Assembly: GCA_024741835.1 (NCBI GenBank)
Contig: JAENRP010000540.1
Coordinates: 2,124-16,355, forward strand
Direction: 5' to 3'
DNA length: 14,232 nucleotides
DNA from: Diplocarpon mali
Taxonomy: Eukaryota; Ascomycota; Leotiomycetes; Helotiales; Drepanopezizaceae
Below the pieces are notes generated by a model that was not told the origin of the DNA, did no database searches, and saw only the letters and a program-made list of their open reading frames with translations. Positions 7,441-14,232 of this stretch are shown here, in pieces (the stretch's first letter is position 1; each line of letters opens with the position of its first letter). A program made the position numbers and the translations under genes.

Positions 7441-8857
7441 ATGGCGGCCCCAACCCCCCTCGAAGTCCTCATGGTCGGCACCGGCGAATACACGACCGGC
7501 TTCGTGGGCAGCGGGGCCTCGGGGTCCGACAAGAAGGTGGGCGTCGTCGGCCTCACGATGTTTGATCTCAGGCGTAGGGGCAAGGTGGGGAAACTGAGTA
7601 TGGTCGGGACGAGCGGGGGGAAGTTTCCTGCTATACGTATGTTGCTCCTCGTCCCAGTCCATGTACTTCCGCGTCCCTTCATCGCGGACAAGGAAGAAGC
7701 AGAGGGACGAGGAAAGGCAGAAGAGACAGGAGAATGGAGAGCCGCGTCGCAACAGCCATATAGCCAGCATACTGACCTGACCTACCCCAGGCGAGCACCT
7801 CACGAACAACATCACAAACTTCTACAACAACCTCGACACATCCTTCGCATCCTTCCCGGCCAACGACCAGACCGACCCCGCCGCCTACAAGACCGCCATC
7901 GACGCCCTCCCCCCCGGCTCGGCCATCACGATCTTCACCCCCGACCCTACGCACTACCCCATAGCCCGGTACGCCATCGAGCGCAAGATCCACGTGCTGC
8001 TCACCAAGCCCGCCGTCAAGACGCTCGCCGACCACCAGGCCCTGCTCGCCGCCGCCACGGAGCACGGCGTCTTCGTCTACGTCGAGCACCACAAGCGCTT
8101 CGACCCGGCCTACGCCGACGCCCGCTACCGGGCGCAGAGCCTCGGCGACTTCACCTACTTCTACAGCTACATGAGCCAGCCCAAGAGCCAGCTCGAGACC
8201 TTCAAGGCCTGGGCCGGGCGGGACTCGGACGTCAGCTACTACCTGAACAGCCACCACGTCGACATCTGCGAGAGCATGGTGCGCCCGCGGGGCTACGCGC
8301 CCGTCCGCGTGTCGGCGGCGGCGTCGAGCGGCGTCGCCGTGGGTCGCGGCTGCGACCCCGCCACGGAAGACACCATCTCCCTCCTCGTGCACTGGGAGAA
8401 GGGCGGCGACCCGGGCACGAGGGCGACGGCGGTGCACACGGCGTCCTGGACCGCGCCCCAGAGAGCCGGCGTCCACAGCAACCAGTCCTTCCACTACCTG
8501 GCCGCCAACGGCGAGATCCGCATCGACCAGGCGAAACGCGGCTACGACGTCGCGGACGACCGCCAGGGACAGCTGATGTGGTACAACCCGTTCTACATGC
8601 GCTACGCGCCCGACGAGGAGGGCAACTTTGCCGGCCAGGACGGCTATGGGTACGTGAGTTTCGAGAAGTTTGTCGATGGCTGTCAGCTGGTGAACCGGGA
8701 GGGGGCCGGCGCGCTGGCGACGCTGGACGCGAGGGGATGGCCGACGCTGAGGAATACGGTGGCGACGACGGCGATTCTGGAGGCGGGACGTCGGGCGTTG
8801 GATGAGGGGCGGGAGGTGGGCATTGTGGAGGAGGAGGGGGTTTGGCGGTTGGTCTGA
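7441..8857 (+). CDS. Gfo/Idh/MocA-family NAD(P)-dependent oxidoreductase, one intron
   Basis: Exons 7441-7636 and 7791-8857 encode 420 residues. The 154-bp intron has a GTATGT donor, a CTGAC branch-like site and a CCCCAG acceptor, and restores AIR-EHL across the join. The N-terminal Rossmann fold shows VGTGEYTTG (12-20) for NAD(P) binding. Family landmarks are LLTKP (135-139, replacing the usual EKP), HHKRFD (165-170) and LNSHHVDI (217-224), which aligns in style with the GxHxxD catalytic segment. There is no signal peptide or membrane helix, so the enzyme is probably cytosolic. Members oxidise or reduce hydroxyls of sugars, inositols and related polyols; the substrate cannot be told here. 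The start has an ideal CACCATGG context. It is convergent with the peroxidase gene 248 bp downstream. A link to the GH31 gene upstream is conceivable but weak. Confidence 0.88.
7637..7790 (+). other. Intron of the oxidoreductase gene
   Basis: Donor GTATGT at 7637, acceptor CAG ending at 7790, with two overlapping CTGAC branch-like motifs 10-20 bp before it. The length of 154 bp is not a multiple of three, and there is no stop codon in the exon 1 frame. An unspliced reading therefore runs on in the wrong frame to 8805, a trap for gene callers. Confidence 0.85.
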
Positions 8858-9105
8858 GGCGATGGTATGGGTGTGGATGATGCGCGGGTGTGAAGTATGT
8901 TTTTTATCTCCCCAAGTTCTTGCTAAGATCATTACTCCCTAAACCTGTCCGGTGAGAAGAGAGTTATCCTGTAGCCCAGCCGCCTCCGCCAGTTTCCCGC
9001 CCGATCAAGAGTTACACTTCTCGTGCAGCGCACCAGACACCTCTCTGTTCAATCAATCCAGCCCGCATAACCATTATCCGCGTACCCTTGCCTCGCCCAT
9101 CATCT

Positions 9106-9923
9106 CTACAGCTCAGCCTTCGAGTCACCCCCCTTGGCAATCTCCTCCAAAATCACCTTCTCCAAACTCTCCGGCTTCGTCGTACTCGCCCAGCGTCCCT
9201 TGACCTTCCCATCCCGGCCCACCAGCCACTTCTCAAAGTTCCACTTGACCCTCTTCAGGCCCAGCAGGCCCGGCTTCTCCTCCTTCAGCCACTCGAACAG
9301 CGGACTCGCCTTGTCGCCATTGACGTCCGTCTTCCCGAAGATGGGGAAGCTGACGCCGTAGTTTAGCTGGCAGAACTCCTGGATGCTGTCGTCCGAGCCC
9401 GGCTCCTGGCCGCCGAACTGGTTGCAGGGGAAGCCGAGGATCACGAAGTCGCCGGGGTGCGCGGCCGTGATGGATTTGTAGATCTTCTCGAGACCCTCGT
9501 ACTGCGGTGTGAAGCCGCACTTGGAGGCCGTGTTGACGATGAGCACAACTTTTCCAGCGTAGTTTGAGAGCGGGACGGGGATGCCTTTCTCTATGAAGGG
9601 ATCAGTTGGTGTTTGTGGTTGAGATGAGGAACGGGACAGGGGGCGGGGTAGATGGGCTCTTGCATTCGCATCTGACGAGCAATTCGACTGTGGGGGGAGA
9701 GAGAGGACTTACTGTCAAGAGGCTGGAAATCGTAGAAGCTGGTAGCAGACGCCATGGTTCGGATCTGAGTCTGTTTCTGTGGTTCGACTCCCTGTCTCGC
9801 AGGTCTGGAAGTCGAAGCTCTGTCCGTAACAGCAGAGAAGGATCTAGCAATTGAAGGACTGCAGGATGAAGGTATAGTTCGAGAGAGAGTTCGGCGGGTG
9901 ATTCTCTTTGCGAGAAGGCTCAT
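9106..9923 (-). CDS. Glutathione-peroxidase-like thiol peroxidase (Orp1/Gpx3 type), one intron
   Basis: Exons 9923-9713 and 9590-9106 (minus strand) encode 231 residues. The 122-bp intron has a GTAAGT donor and a TCATAG acceptor, and the join reads PLDKKGIPVPLSNYAGKVV. The protein reduces hydrogen peroxide or organic hydroperoxides. Cys95 in TASKCGFT stands where animal enzymes have selenocysteine. Gln128 (NQFG), Trp187 and Asn188 (KWNF) complete the tetrad. Cys144 in FCQLNYGV matches the resolving Cys of yeast Gpx3, so thioredoxin-dependent turnover and peroxide signalling are likely. Residues 1-56 are Arg/Ser-rich and lack acidic residues up to about 34, as in mitochondrial presequences. 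Met57 (AACCATGGCG) opens a standard 175-residue cytosolic form. No other ATG lies between the two starts. A TATA box sits just before the first ATG. The gene is divergent from the flavoenzyme gene. Confidence 0.93.
9591..9712 (-). other. Intron of the peroxidase gene
   Basis: On the minus strand the donor GTAAGT begins at 9712 and the acceptor ATAG ends at 9591, with an AACTGAT branch-like site nearby. An earlier CCCACAG would give an intron of about 24 bp, too short to splice, and would break the family alignment. Confidence 0.88.
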
Positions 9924-10235
9924 CAATCCTTATATAGACGTTCGAATGTGGCGATGAAGCGAGAATCCAAGAGACAGCGATTGTAAAACGCAGATGAAGC
10001 ATGAGGTGCTTTTCACGACCTCGGCTGATAGACCTTCCGTGGCGGGCTTAACTCGGCCCGTGGCGGGGCGATCTCGGGAACTACATGCTGGAGCTCTTAT
10101 CGATAAGGATAATCTATAAGATATGATTGGATGTTTCCCCTCGATGACGAAGGGTGGATCAGCTGTGCGTGTTTTTCTTTTTTTCTTTTTCCTCATGGCC
10201 ATTGCTTCGGTGGAAAGGTCTAGTCCCCTGGATTT
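9924..10235. promoter_or_regulatory. Divergent promoter between peroxidase and flavoenzyme genes
   Basis: 312 bp separate the two start codons. Visible elements are a palindromic CTTATCGATAAG (10096-10107) followed by GATAAT, giving overlapping GATA-type sites; CCAAT on the minus strand (10130-10126); CCCCT stress-type motifs at 10137-10141 and 10225-10229; and a T-rich tract at 10171-10192 that probably disfavours nucleosomes. GATA, CCAAT and STRE roles are known for fungal promoters generally; their use here is inferred. Confidence 0.55.
9928..9937 (-). promoter_or_regulatory. TATA box immediately before the first peroxidase ATG
   Basis: CTATATAAGG on the minus strand ends only four bases before the long-form ATG (9923-9921). 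Since TATA-directed transcription begins tens of bases downstream, RNAs made from this box should start inside the mitochondrial extension, and their first AUG would be Met57. The element is directly visible; the consequence is inferred. Confidence 0.55.
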
Positions 10236-11640
10236 ATGAAGCTATCACGAACTCTTACTTCGGTCATGGCGACAGATTCCAAAGAGAGGAACATTGTCAT
10301 CGTAGGTTCGTACTCTCTCCATGATATCCTCACCACAGACAGGTGATTAACGTCAACAGGAGGCGGCATTATCGGCTGCACAACGGCCTACTTCCTCACC
10401 CGCCACCCCTCCTTCAACCCCTCCCTCCATAAAATCGTCATCCTCGAAGCAACCGCCATAGCCTCCGGCGCGTCAGGGAAAGCCGGCGGGCTCCTCGCGC
10501 TGTGGGCGTACCCCTCCAGCATCGTACCACTCTCTTACAACCTGCACGCCGAGCTGGCAAAGGAACACGACGGGGCCCAGCGATGGGGATACCGAACTCT
10601 ACACTGCGGCTCCATAAGCGCGCGGGGGAGGAATTACCACGCCCACAGCCACGGCTCGGAAACAAAAGGCAACAAAGCAGAGTGGCAAAAACTGCCGAAA
10701 ACGAACCGAAGAGGCGCGCTCCAGGGACTGCCCAAAGATCTGGATTGGTTCGACGACTCCATCATCAGCTACGCCGAGATGGGGACGCCCTCCACCACCG
10801 CGCAGGTACACCCCTACCTCTTCACCACCTCCATGGCGGATCTCGCGATAGGCGCCGGTGCCGAGGTGACGCTCGGCTCCGTGACGGCTATCGACCATGC
10901 TGATGGCGTCAAGAGCGTAACGTACCAAGACAAAGCCACGAAGAGCACCCACACGCTGCCAGCCACCGACGTGATCCTCGCGGCGGGACCCTGGACCCGC
11001 CATGTCTTCCCCGCAGCCCCGATCGATGCCATGCGCGCGCATAGCGTGGTGGTCAAGGCGGATGTCAGCCCGTGGGCGGTGTTCAGTGAGATCGAGCTGC
11101 CGCAGGATTTCGGGGGCGGGGGGCAGGGCAGGAAGCACGGGATGGTTGTCGCGCCTGAGATGTATGCTCGGCCCGATGGGACGGTCTACGCTTGTGGTAT
11201 GTCGCTCCCCCCCCCTCTTTTTCCCCCCAGAGAAGAGCAGGAATCGGCGGTAGAACAGATATCGCGGGGTTCCTTTGTTGACAGCCGACTTGCGAATAGG
11301 CGAAGGCGACACCCTCGTTCCCCTTCCCAGAACCAGCGACCTCGTCGCCTGCGACGAGGAGAAATGCGACGATATAACGGCGTACTGCGGTTCCATCTCC
11401 ACGGCTATGCGCGAAGGTCCCGTCCTGACCAGGCAAGCGTGCTACCTCCCTTCCGTCAGCCGCGGCGGCGGCCCGCTGATCGGCCCGACGGGCATCCAGG
11501 GCTTACTGATGGCGACGGGCCATACTTGCTGGGGGATCCAGAATAGCTGCGCGACGGGGAAGCTGATGAGCGAGTTTGTCTTTGAAGGCCGGGCGAAGAG
11601 CGCACAAGTCCAGGGACTGGATCCTAGGAGGTTTCTGTGA
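10236..11640 (+). CDS. FAD-dependent oxidoreductase of the DAO superfamily (Tda3-like), two introns
   Basis: Exons 10236-10305, 10360-11196 and 11300-11640 encode 415 residues. The dinucleotide-binding motif VIVGGGIIG (21-29) is created by splicing intron 1, and Glu53 (ILEA) is placed to bind the adenosine ribose. ASGASGKAGG (58-67), AAGPWT (231-236) and the C-terminal ATGHTCWGIQ (374-383) are typical of the D-amino-acid/glycine/sarcosine oxidase fold. These enzymes oxidise amines or amino acids and often release hydrogen peroxide. The substrate is not evident. Similar fungal proteins are usually called FAD-dependent oxidoreductase or Tda3-like. Intron 2 was ended at 11299 because the join gives YACGEGD. 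A second ATG at 10266 has better context and would remove ten residues. The gene is divergent from the peroxidase, 312 bp apart, which suggests shared oxidative regulation. Confidence 0.88.
10306..10359 (+). other. Intron 1 of the flavoenzyme gene
   Basis: A 54-bp intron with donor GTTCGT, a TTAAC branch-like site and acceptor AACAG. Its removal joins VIVG to GGIIG, completing the FAD-binding glycine motif, which strongly supports the boundary. Confidence 0.88.
11197..11299 (+). other. Intron 2 of the flavoenzyme gene, two possible acceptors
   Basis: The donor is GTATGT at 11197. Acceptors TTGACAG (ending 11284) and GAATAG (ending 11299) are in the same frame and 15 bp apart. The distal one gives CGEGDTLVPLP, which fits the family. 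The proximal one would change this to CADLRIGEGD, adding five residues. A C8-T5-C6 tract lies early in the intron. Confidence 0.75.
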
Positions 11641-12300
11641 GGGTTGGTGTGGGGGCGTAGGGGTTGGACATATATAGGGCCTCGCGAGGGAACCAAAATG
11701 TAATGCTGAGTGGAAAGCAGGTGCCTGCCAAGTGAGATCAGTCCTGGAGGTGTACTCGCCGTGCTCTCTGTCTCTGTACTCGCCCGCGTAAACGAAGGTC
11801 AACAGCGCGCAAAACCTACGTACTCCCGGACTCGCGAGGACTCTCACGGCTCCGACCCATGTACGCAGCACATCTCGCCCTCCTCTCCCTCTCCCCGTGC
11901 CTCGCGAGGTGACGCCCGCAACGCTGCAAGCATGACCTGCTCACCTCTGGGAATCACGGCGGGGGGTGGTCTGGGTCGCGCGGGGGGGGTCTAGATGGCG
12001 CTGGTCCTGCGCCCCAGGCTCGAGTGGTTTGTTTGTTTTTTTTTCTCCCGGAAACCTGGCAGCGAGAGTCGCGAAGCACGTGCGGCGCGGATCGCCCGGC
12101 ACGTGCCGGGTGTCTCTGGCCGGGCTCGCGGCTCGAGGACCGCAGCACCCCGATGCGTGCGGCGCTCTGCGGCCTCGCACCGCTCAAGCGCCGTGCCGGT
12201 GCTGTCCCTCGACACGCCGGCAGACCGAGGCCGGGTCCTCGCGTCGGGCTCGGGCGCGGCAGCTCTACGGGCTGGATGATGCGCCGCGGTCACCGGGGGG
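11641..12300. other. Intergenic region downstream of the flavoenzyme, turning GC-rich
   Basis: No gene recognised; all frames are short or lack family resemblance. Three CTCGCGAG palindromes occur at 11681-11688, 11831-11838 and 11901-11908. A TATATA lies at about 11670. From about 12000 the DNA is very GC-rich, with two CACGTG palindromes (12076-12083, 12095-12110). The 76-bp repeats begin just after. Confidence 0.45.
12095..12110. promoter_or_regulatory. Perfect 16-bp palindrome with a central E-box
   Basis: CCCGGCACGTGCCGGG reads the same on both strands and centres on CACGTG. A second GCACGTGC lies 12 bp upstream (12076-12083). Paired E-boxes suit a bHLH dimer, but the nearest supported start codon is 2 kb away, so function is uncertain. 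Confidence 0.3.
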
Positions 12301-12304
12301 GTAC

Positions 12305-13092
12305 GAAGCCGGAGGCCTGGACGTTTACCTGGTGCTTGTATGGTTATACTGTTATTTTACCAAGGCTCATAGAAGCCTGGACGTTTACCTGGTGCTTATA
12401 CCTTTCATGTCCCTTTACAAAAGTCCAGTTCCATGTCACATGCTCGCTTAAGACCTTGTATTTACCTAGTAGAATACCTCCGAGATCCCTTGATCAAAGT
12501 CTAGATCCAAGTCATACGCTCGCTTCATACCTTGTATTCACCTAGTAGAATACCTCCGAGATCCCTTGATAAAAGTCTAGTTCCATGTCCCCTGCTCGCC
12601 CAAGACCTTGTACGTAACCATAGCCCTTCGGAGCTGCACTCTTGGCATCGTGGAGTCATGGCGTTTAAGGCTTTTGATTTCTCATACAAGGTAGGGATAC
12701 CCCGATTCCTCCCCGATAAGGTGTACTAGGATGTTCTGGCATAATATCACGTGAGCGGGCTGCACGGCCTCTGGCTTGTGTACTTAGCTAGGGGGACTTT
12801 CTACAGGAGGGCTCTCCAACTTCTGTATTTACTTCGTATTAGACCTGTAGAATACGCCTTTGCACCTATTCTTGCTACTTTGCTTAATCCTGCGATCTAG
12901 GCAGTTCTATATTGTTGTACTAGCTCGCTTAAGACCTTGTATTTACTAGTATAGTACCCGAAATATCCTTCTATAAAAGTCTAGTTCCAGGTCACATGCT
13001 CGCTTAAGATCTTTTGTTTACCTAGTATGTATACCTTAAATATCCCTCGATGAAAGTCTCGTTCCAAGTCATATGCTTGCTCAAGACCTTGC
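12305..13092. repeat. Degenerate tandem satellite, unit about 76 bp
   Basis: Units starting with GCTCGCTTAAGACC-like sequence begin at 12365, 12442, 12518 and 12594 (spacing 77, 76, 76), and again at 12923, 12998 and 13075 (spacing 75, 77). The consensus includes CTTGTATTTACCTAGTAGAA, then CCTTGATAAAAGTCTAGTTC and a GTCACAT end. A 60-bp spaced pair of CCTGGACGTTTACCTGG (12316 and 12376) starts the array. Between the clusters (about 12620-12920) more diverged units can be followed, for example near 12690-12740 and 12821-12860. No coding content. Confidence 0.75.
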
Positions 13093-13460
13093 TATCGACC
13101 CCGGTTTCCGGTTTCCCGCCTCCCCACGATGAGGACAGACGACCCCCCCTGCGATTCTGCCGACTCGGCTCCCGAGCGACGTCGTCGCAGGCCCACGACG
13201 TCGGCGGACCACGGCCGCGCCCGCCGTCCGGGGCGGGCCGACTCCGGTTCGCTGCGCCCGAGGAACGCATGACTCTGCTTCCGTCGCGGCGAGGGGGCTC
13301 TGCAGTCTGCTCGGCGACTCTTGTCCTCGACGGCAAATCAATCCCGCATCTCGGCGAATGGCGTGGAGCAGCCGGGGGACCGCCGCGACGTGCAGGGCCG
13401 TGCAGCGCGGAGACTGGGTGCTCCTGGGCGCCGGTACGTGGCCATGGAAGAGAACCTCCT
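13093..13460. other. GC-rich segment interrupting the 76-bp array
   Basis: A repeat unit beginning at 13075 breaks off after AAGACCTTG at about 13091. GC-rich DNA follows to about 13440-13460, after which repeat-like sequence resumes. Frames are open on both strands for 180 to 220 codons (13050-13724 plus, 13591-13022 minus), but they cross the repeat borders and resemble no family. It may be an inserted or captured segment. Confidence 0.4.
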
Positions 13461-14115
13461 TCTTTACTATTTATTGAGCCTCTCAGACCTGTAATTCCCG
13501 GTTCCTTTGATAAGAGTCCAACCTGTCCCGCAATCGATAGTGGTTCCCTCTGGCTCTCGGCCGTGTACGTTCTCGGAAGGTGCCTCGACAAAGAGAGTCG
13601 CCTTAGGTTCTCTATTCTCGGACAAGCCCTTGATGCTCATAGCGGCGATGCATTTGACTATATTAAGCCTTTGACGAGTCGGCGCCGACTCTGGATAACA
13701 ACCCTTCTCCTCGACTTGGCATAGACATATCGAAATGTATCCTTCTCTTTATATAGTACAAGCCGCCTTTTTTCCCCTGTGTCTCTTTTACGAAGCTTTT
13801 CCTCTACTTATAGGTACATATGCCAACAATCCTAGATTACGCAAGTAGCGGTCGCAAATCGGAGGTATTTGTAGAAGAGGTAGTGTCGTCGAGAGGAACA
13901 CTTTTCACTCCGACGTTTCCGAAAGTTCCAGCTTGATTCGACTTGGGGTTTGGTTATTCCGTAGTCGAGAGGGCTCCGTCCCGGCTCTGCAGGTTCGTAG
14001 GGGACAGCGCGTGCAGGTGTTGAGTCGTGGCCCCCTCTCTGTCTCTGCTTGTTGGGTGGGCCAGGAATTGGCATCTTGGGGTTCTCCCCGCGTCGGCCGC
14101 AAGACCTGGGCCGCC
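13461..14115. other. Intergenic region with relic repeat units
   Basis: Around 13485-13535 the order AGACCTG, TTCCTTTGATAAGAGTCC, ACCTGTCCCGC parallels the 76-bp unit at low identity. TTTATATAG at about 13750 could be a TATA element. The 14-kb end of the stretch becomes GC-rich and may be the leader of the gene starting at 14116. No gene is recognised inside. Confidence 0.4.
13676..13691. repeat. Perfect 16-bp palindrome
   Basis: GAGTCGGCGCCGACTC is identical to its reverse complement and centres on GGCGCC. It lies in gene-free DNA after the satellite array. It could be a protein-binding site or chance; nothing nearby decides. Confidence 0.4.
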
Positions 14116-14232
14116 ATGGCTCCCCCGGATACAGGATTCGCTCGACGAGATCAGCCGACGCAGGAGAGTGCGTGGCCGCGAGACCCGCTGGCTGGGAAGC
14201 CCACGCCGTCGGTGCGGGTCGACGAGGAGGTC
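14116..14232 (+). CDS. Possible 5' end of a gene, cut by the window edge
   Basis: An ATG inside a perfect GCCGCCATGG context opens a frame that stays open for all 39 remaining codons. The encoded start is MAPPDTGFARRDQPTQ, followed by a Pro-, Arg- and acidic-rich stretch. Most third codon positions are G or C, as in the supported genes here. The peptide is polar and probably disordered, with no signal peptide or domain, so the product is unknown. The frame is too short to exclude chance in GC-rich DNA. Confidence 0.35.
   Translation, partial: MAPPDTGFARRDQPTQESAWPRDPLAGKPTPSVRVDEEV

Noticed and set aside
7441..8805. Single uninterrupted 454-codon plus frame starting at the oxidoreductase ATG
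   Set aside because: After the donor at 7637 it becomes Arg/Pro-rich and loses family similarity. Splicing to 7791 restores a complete Gfo/Idh/MocA protein.
7679..8932. Minus-strand 417-codon frame opposite the oxidoreductase gene
   Set aside because: Antisense shadow caused by strong C/G third positions; its translation is Val/Arg/Gly-rich low complexity.
9780..9790. GGTTCGACTCC resembles a tRNA B-box
   Set aside because: It lies inside exon 1 of the peroxidase gene, and no matching A-box or cloverleaf surrounds it.
12305..13092. Regular repeats that might be a CRISPR array
   Set aside because: The units are contiguous 76-bp satellites that diverge along their whole length, with no short identical repeats separated by unique spacers, and the genome is fungal.

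Overview
The window looks like nuclear DNA of a filamentous ascomycete (Pezizomycotina). Genes are monocistronic and well separated. Introns are short GT-AG introns of 54 to 154 bp, with GTATGT or GTAAGT donors and CTGAC-like branch sites. Start codons sit in Kozak-like contexts (CACCATGG, AACCATGG, CCGCGATGG). Codon third positions are rich in C and G, and there are no bacterial ribosome binding sites. No species can be named from this stretch.

Four genes are well supported. (1) 2120-4405, plus strand: an intronless intracellular GH31 glycosidase of 761 residues. Its promoter holds a perfect CRE (TGACGTCA), a TATA box and a possible overlapping upstream ORF. (2) 7441-8857, plus strand, one intron: a Gfo/Idh/MocA-type NAD(P)-dependent oxidoreductase of 420 residues. 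(3) 9106-9923, minus strand, one intron: a glutathione-peroxidase-like thiol peroxidase of the Orp1/Gpx3 type. It has a mitochondrial-type N-terminal extension and a second start codon at Met57. (4) 10236-11640, plus strand, two introns: an FAD-dependent oxidoreductase of the DAO superfamily, 415 residues. A possible fifth gene starts at 14116 in a perfect GCCGCCATGG context and runs off the window end.

Region by region: 1-1860 is gene-poor, with a TTG/TGG microsatellite and a 12-bp minisatellite. 1861-2119 is the GH31 promoter and leader. 4456-7280 has no recognisable gene; it holds a degenerate 190-bp tandem duplication with many C/T and G/A differences, a GC-rich block and a homopurine tract. 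7441-9105 carries the sugar-oxidoreductase-type gene, convergent with the peroxidase gene. 9924-10235 is a 312-bp divergent promoter between the peroxidase and the flavoenzyme. 11641-14115 is again gene-poor and is dominated by a degenerate 76-bp satellite array, apparently interrupted by a GC-rich segment.

How the genes may work together (inference): the GH31 enzyme and the Gfo/Idh/MocA enzyme both belong to families acting on sugars or glycosides, but about 3 kb of repeat-bearing DNA separates them, so a cluster is only a hypothesis. The better-supported pair is the flavoenzyme and the peroxidase: DAO-type flavoenzymes commonly make hydrogen peroxide, and the divergent neighbour encodes an enzyme that reduces peroxides. 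I found no evidence for a wholly new biological system. The most original observation is a TATA box 14 to 5 bp upstream of the peroxidase's first AUG, which predicts that transcription start choice decides whether the mitochondrial extension is made.
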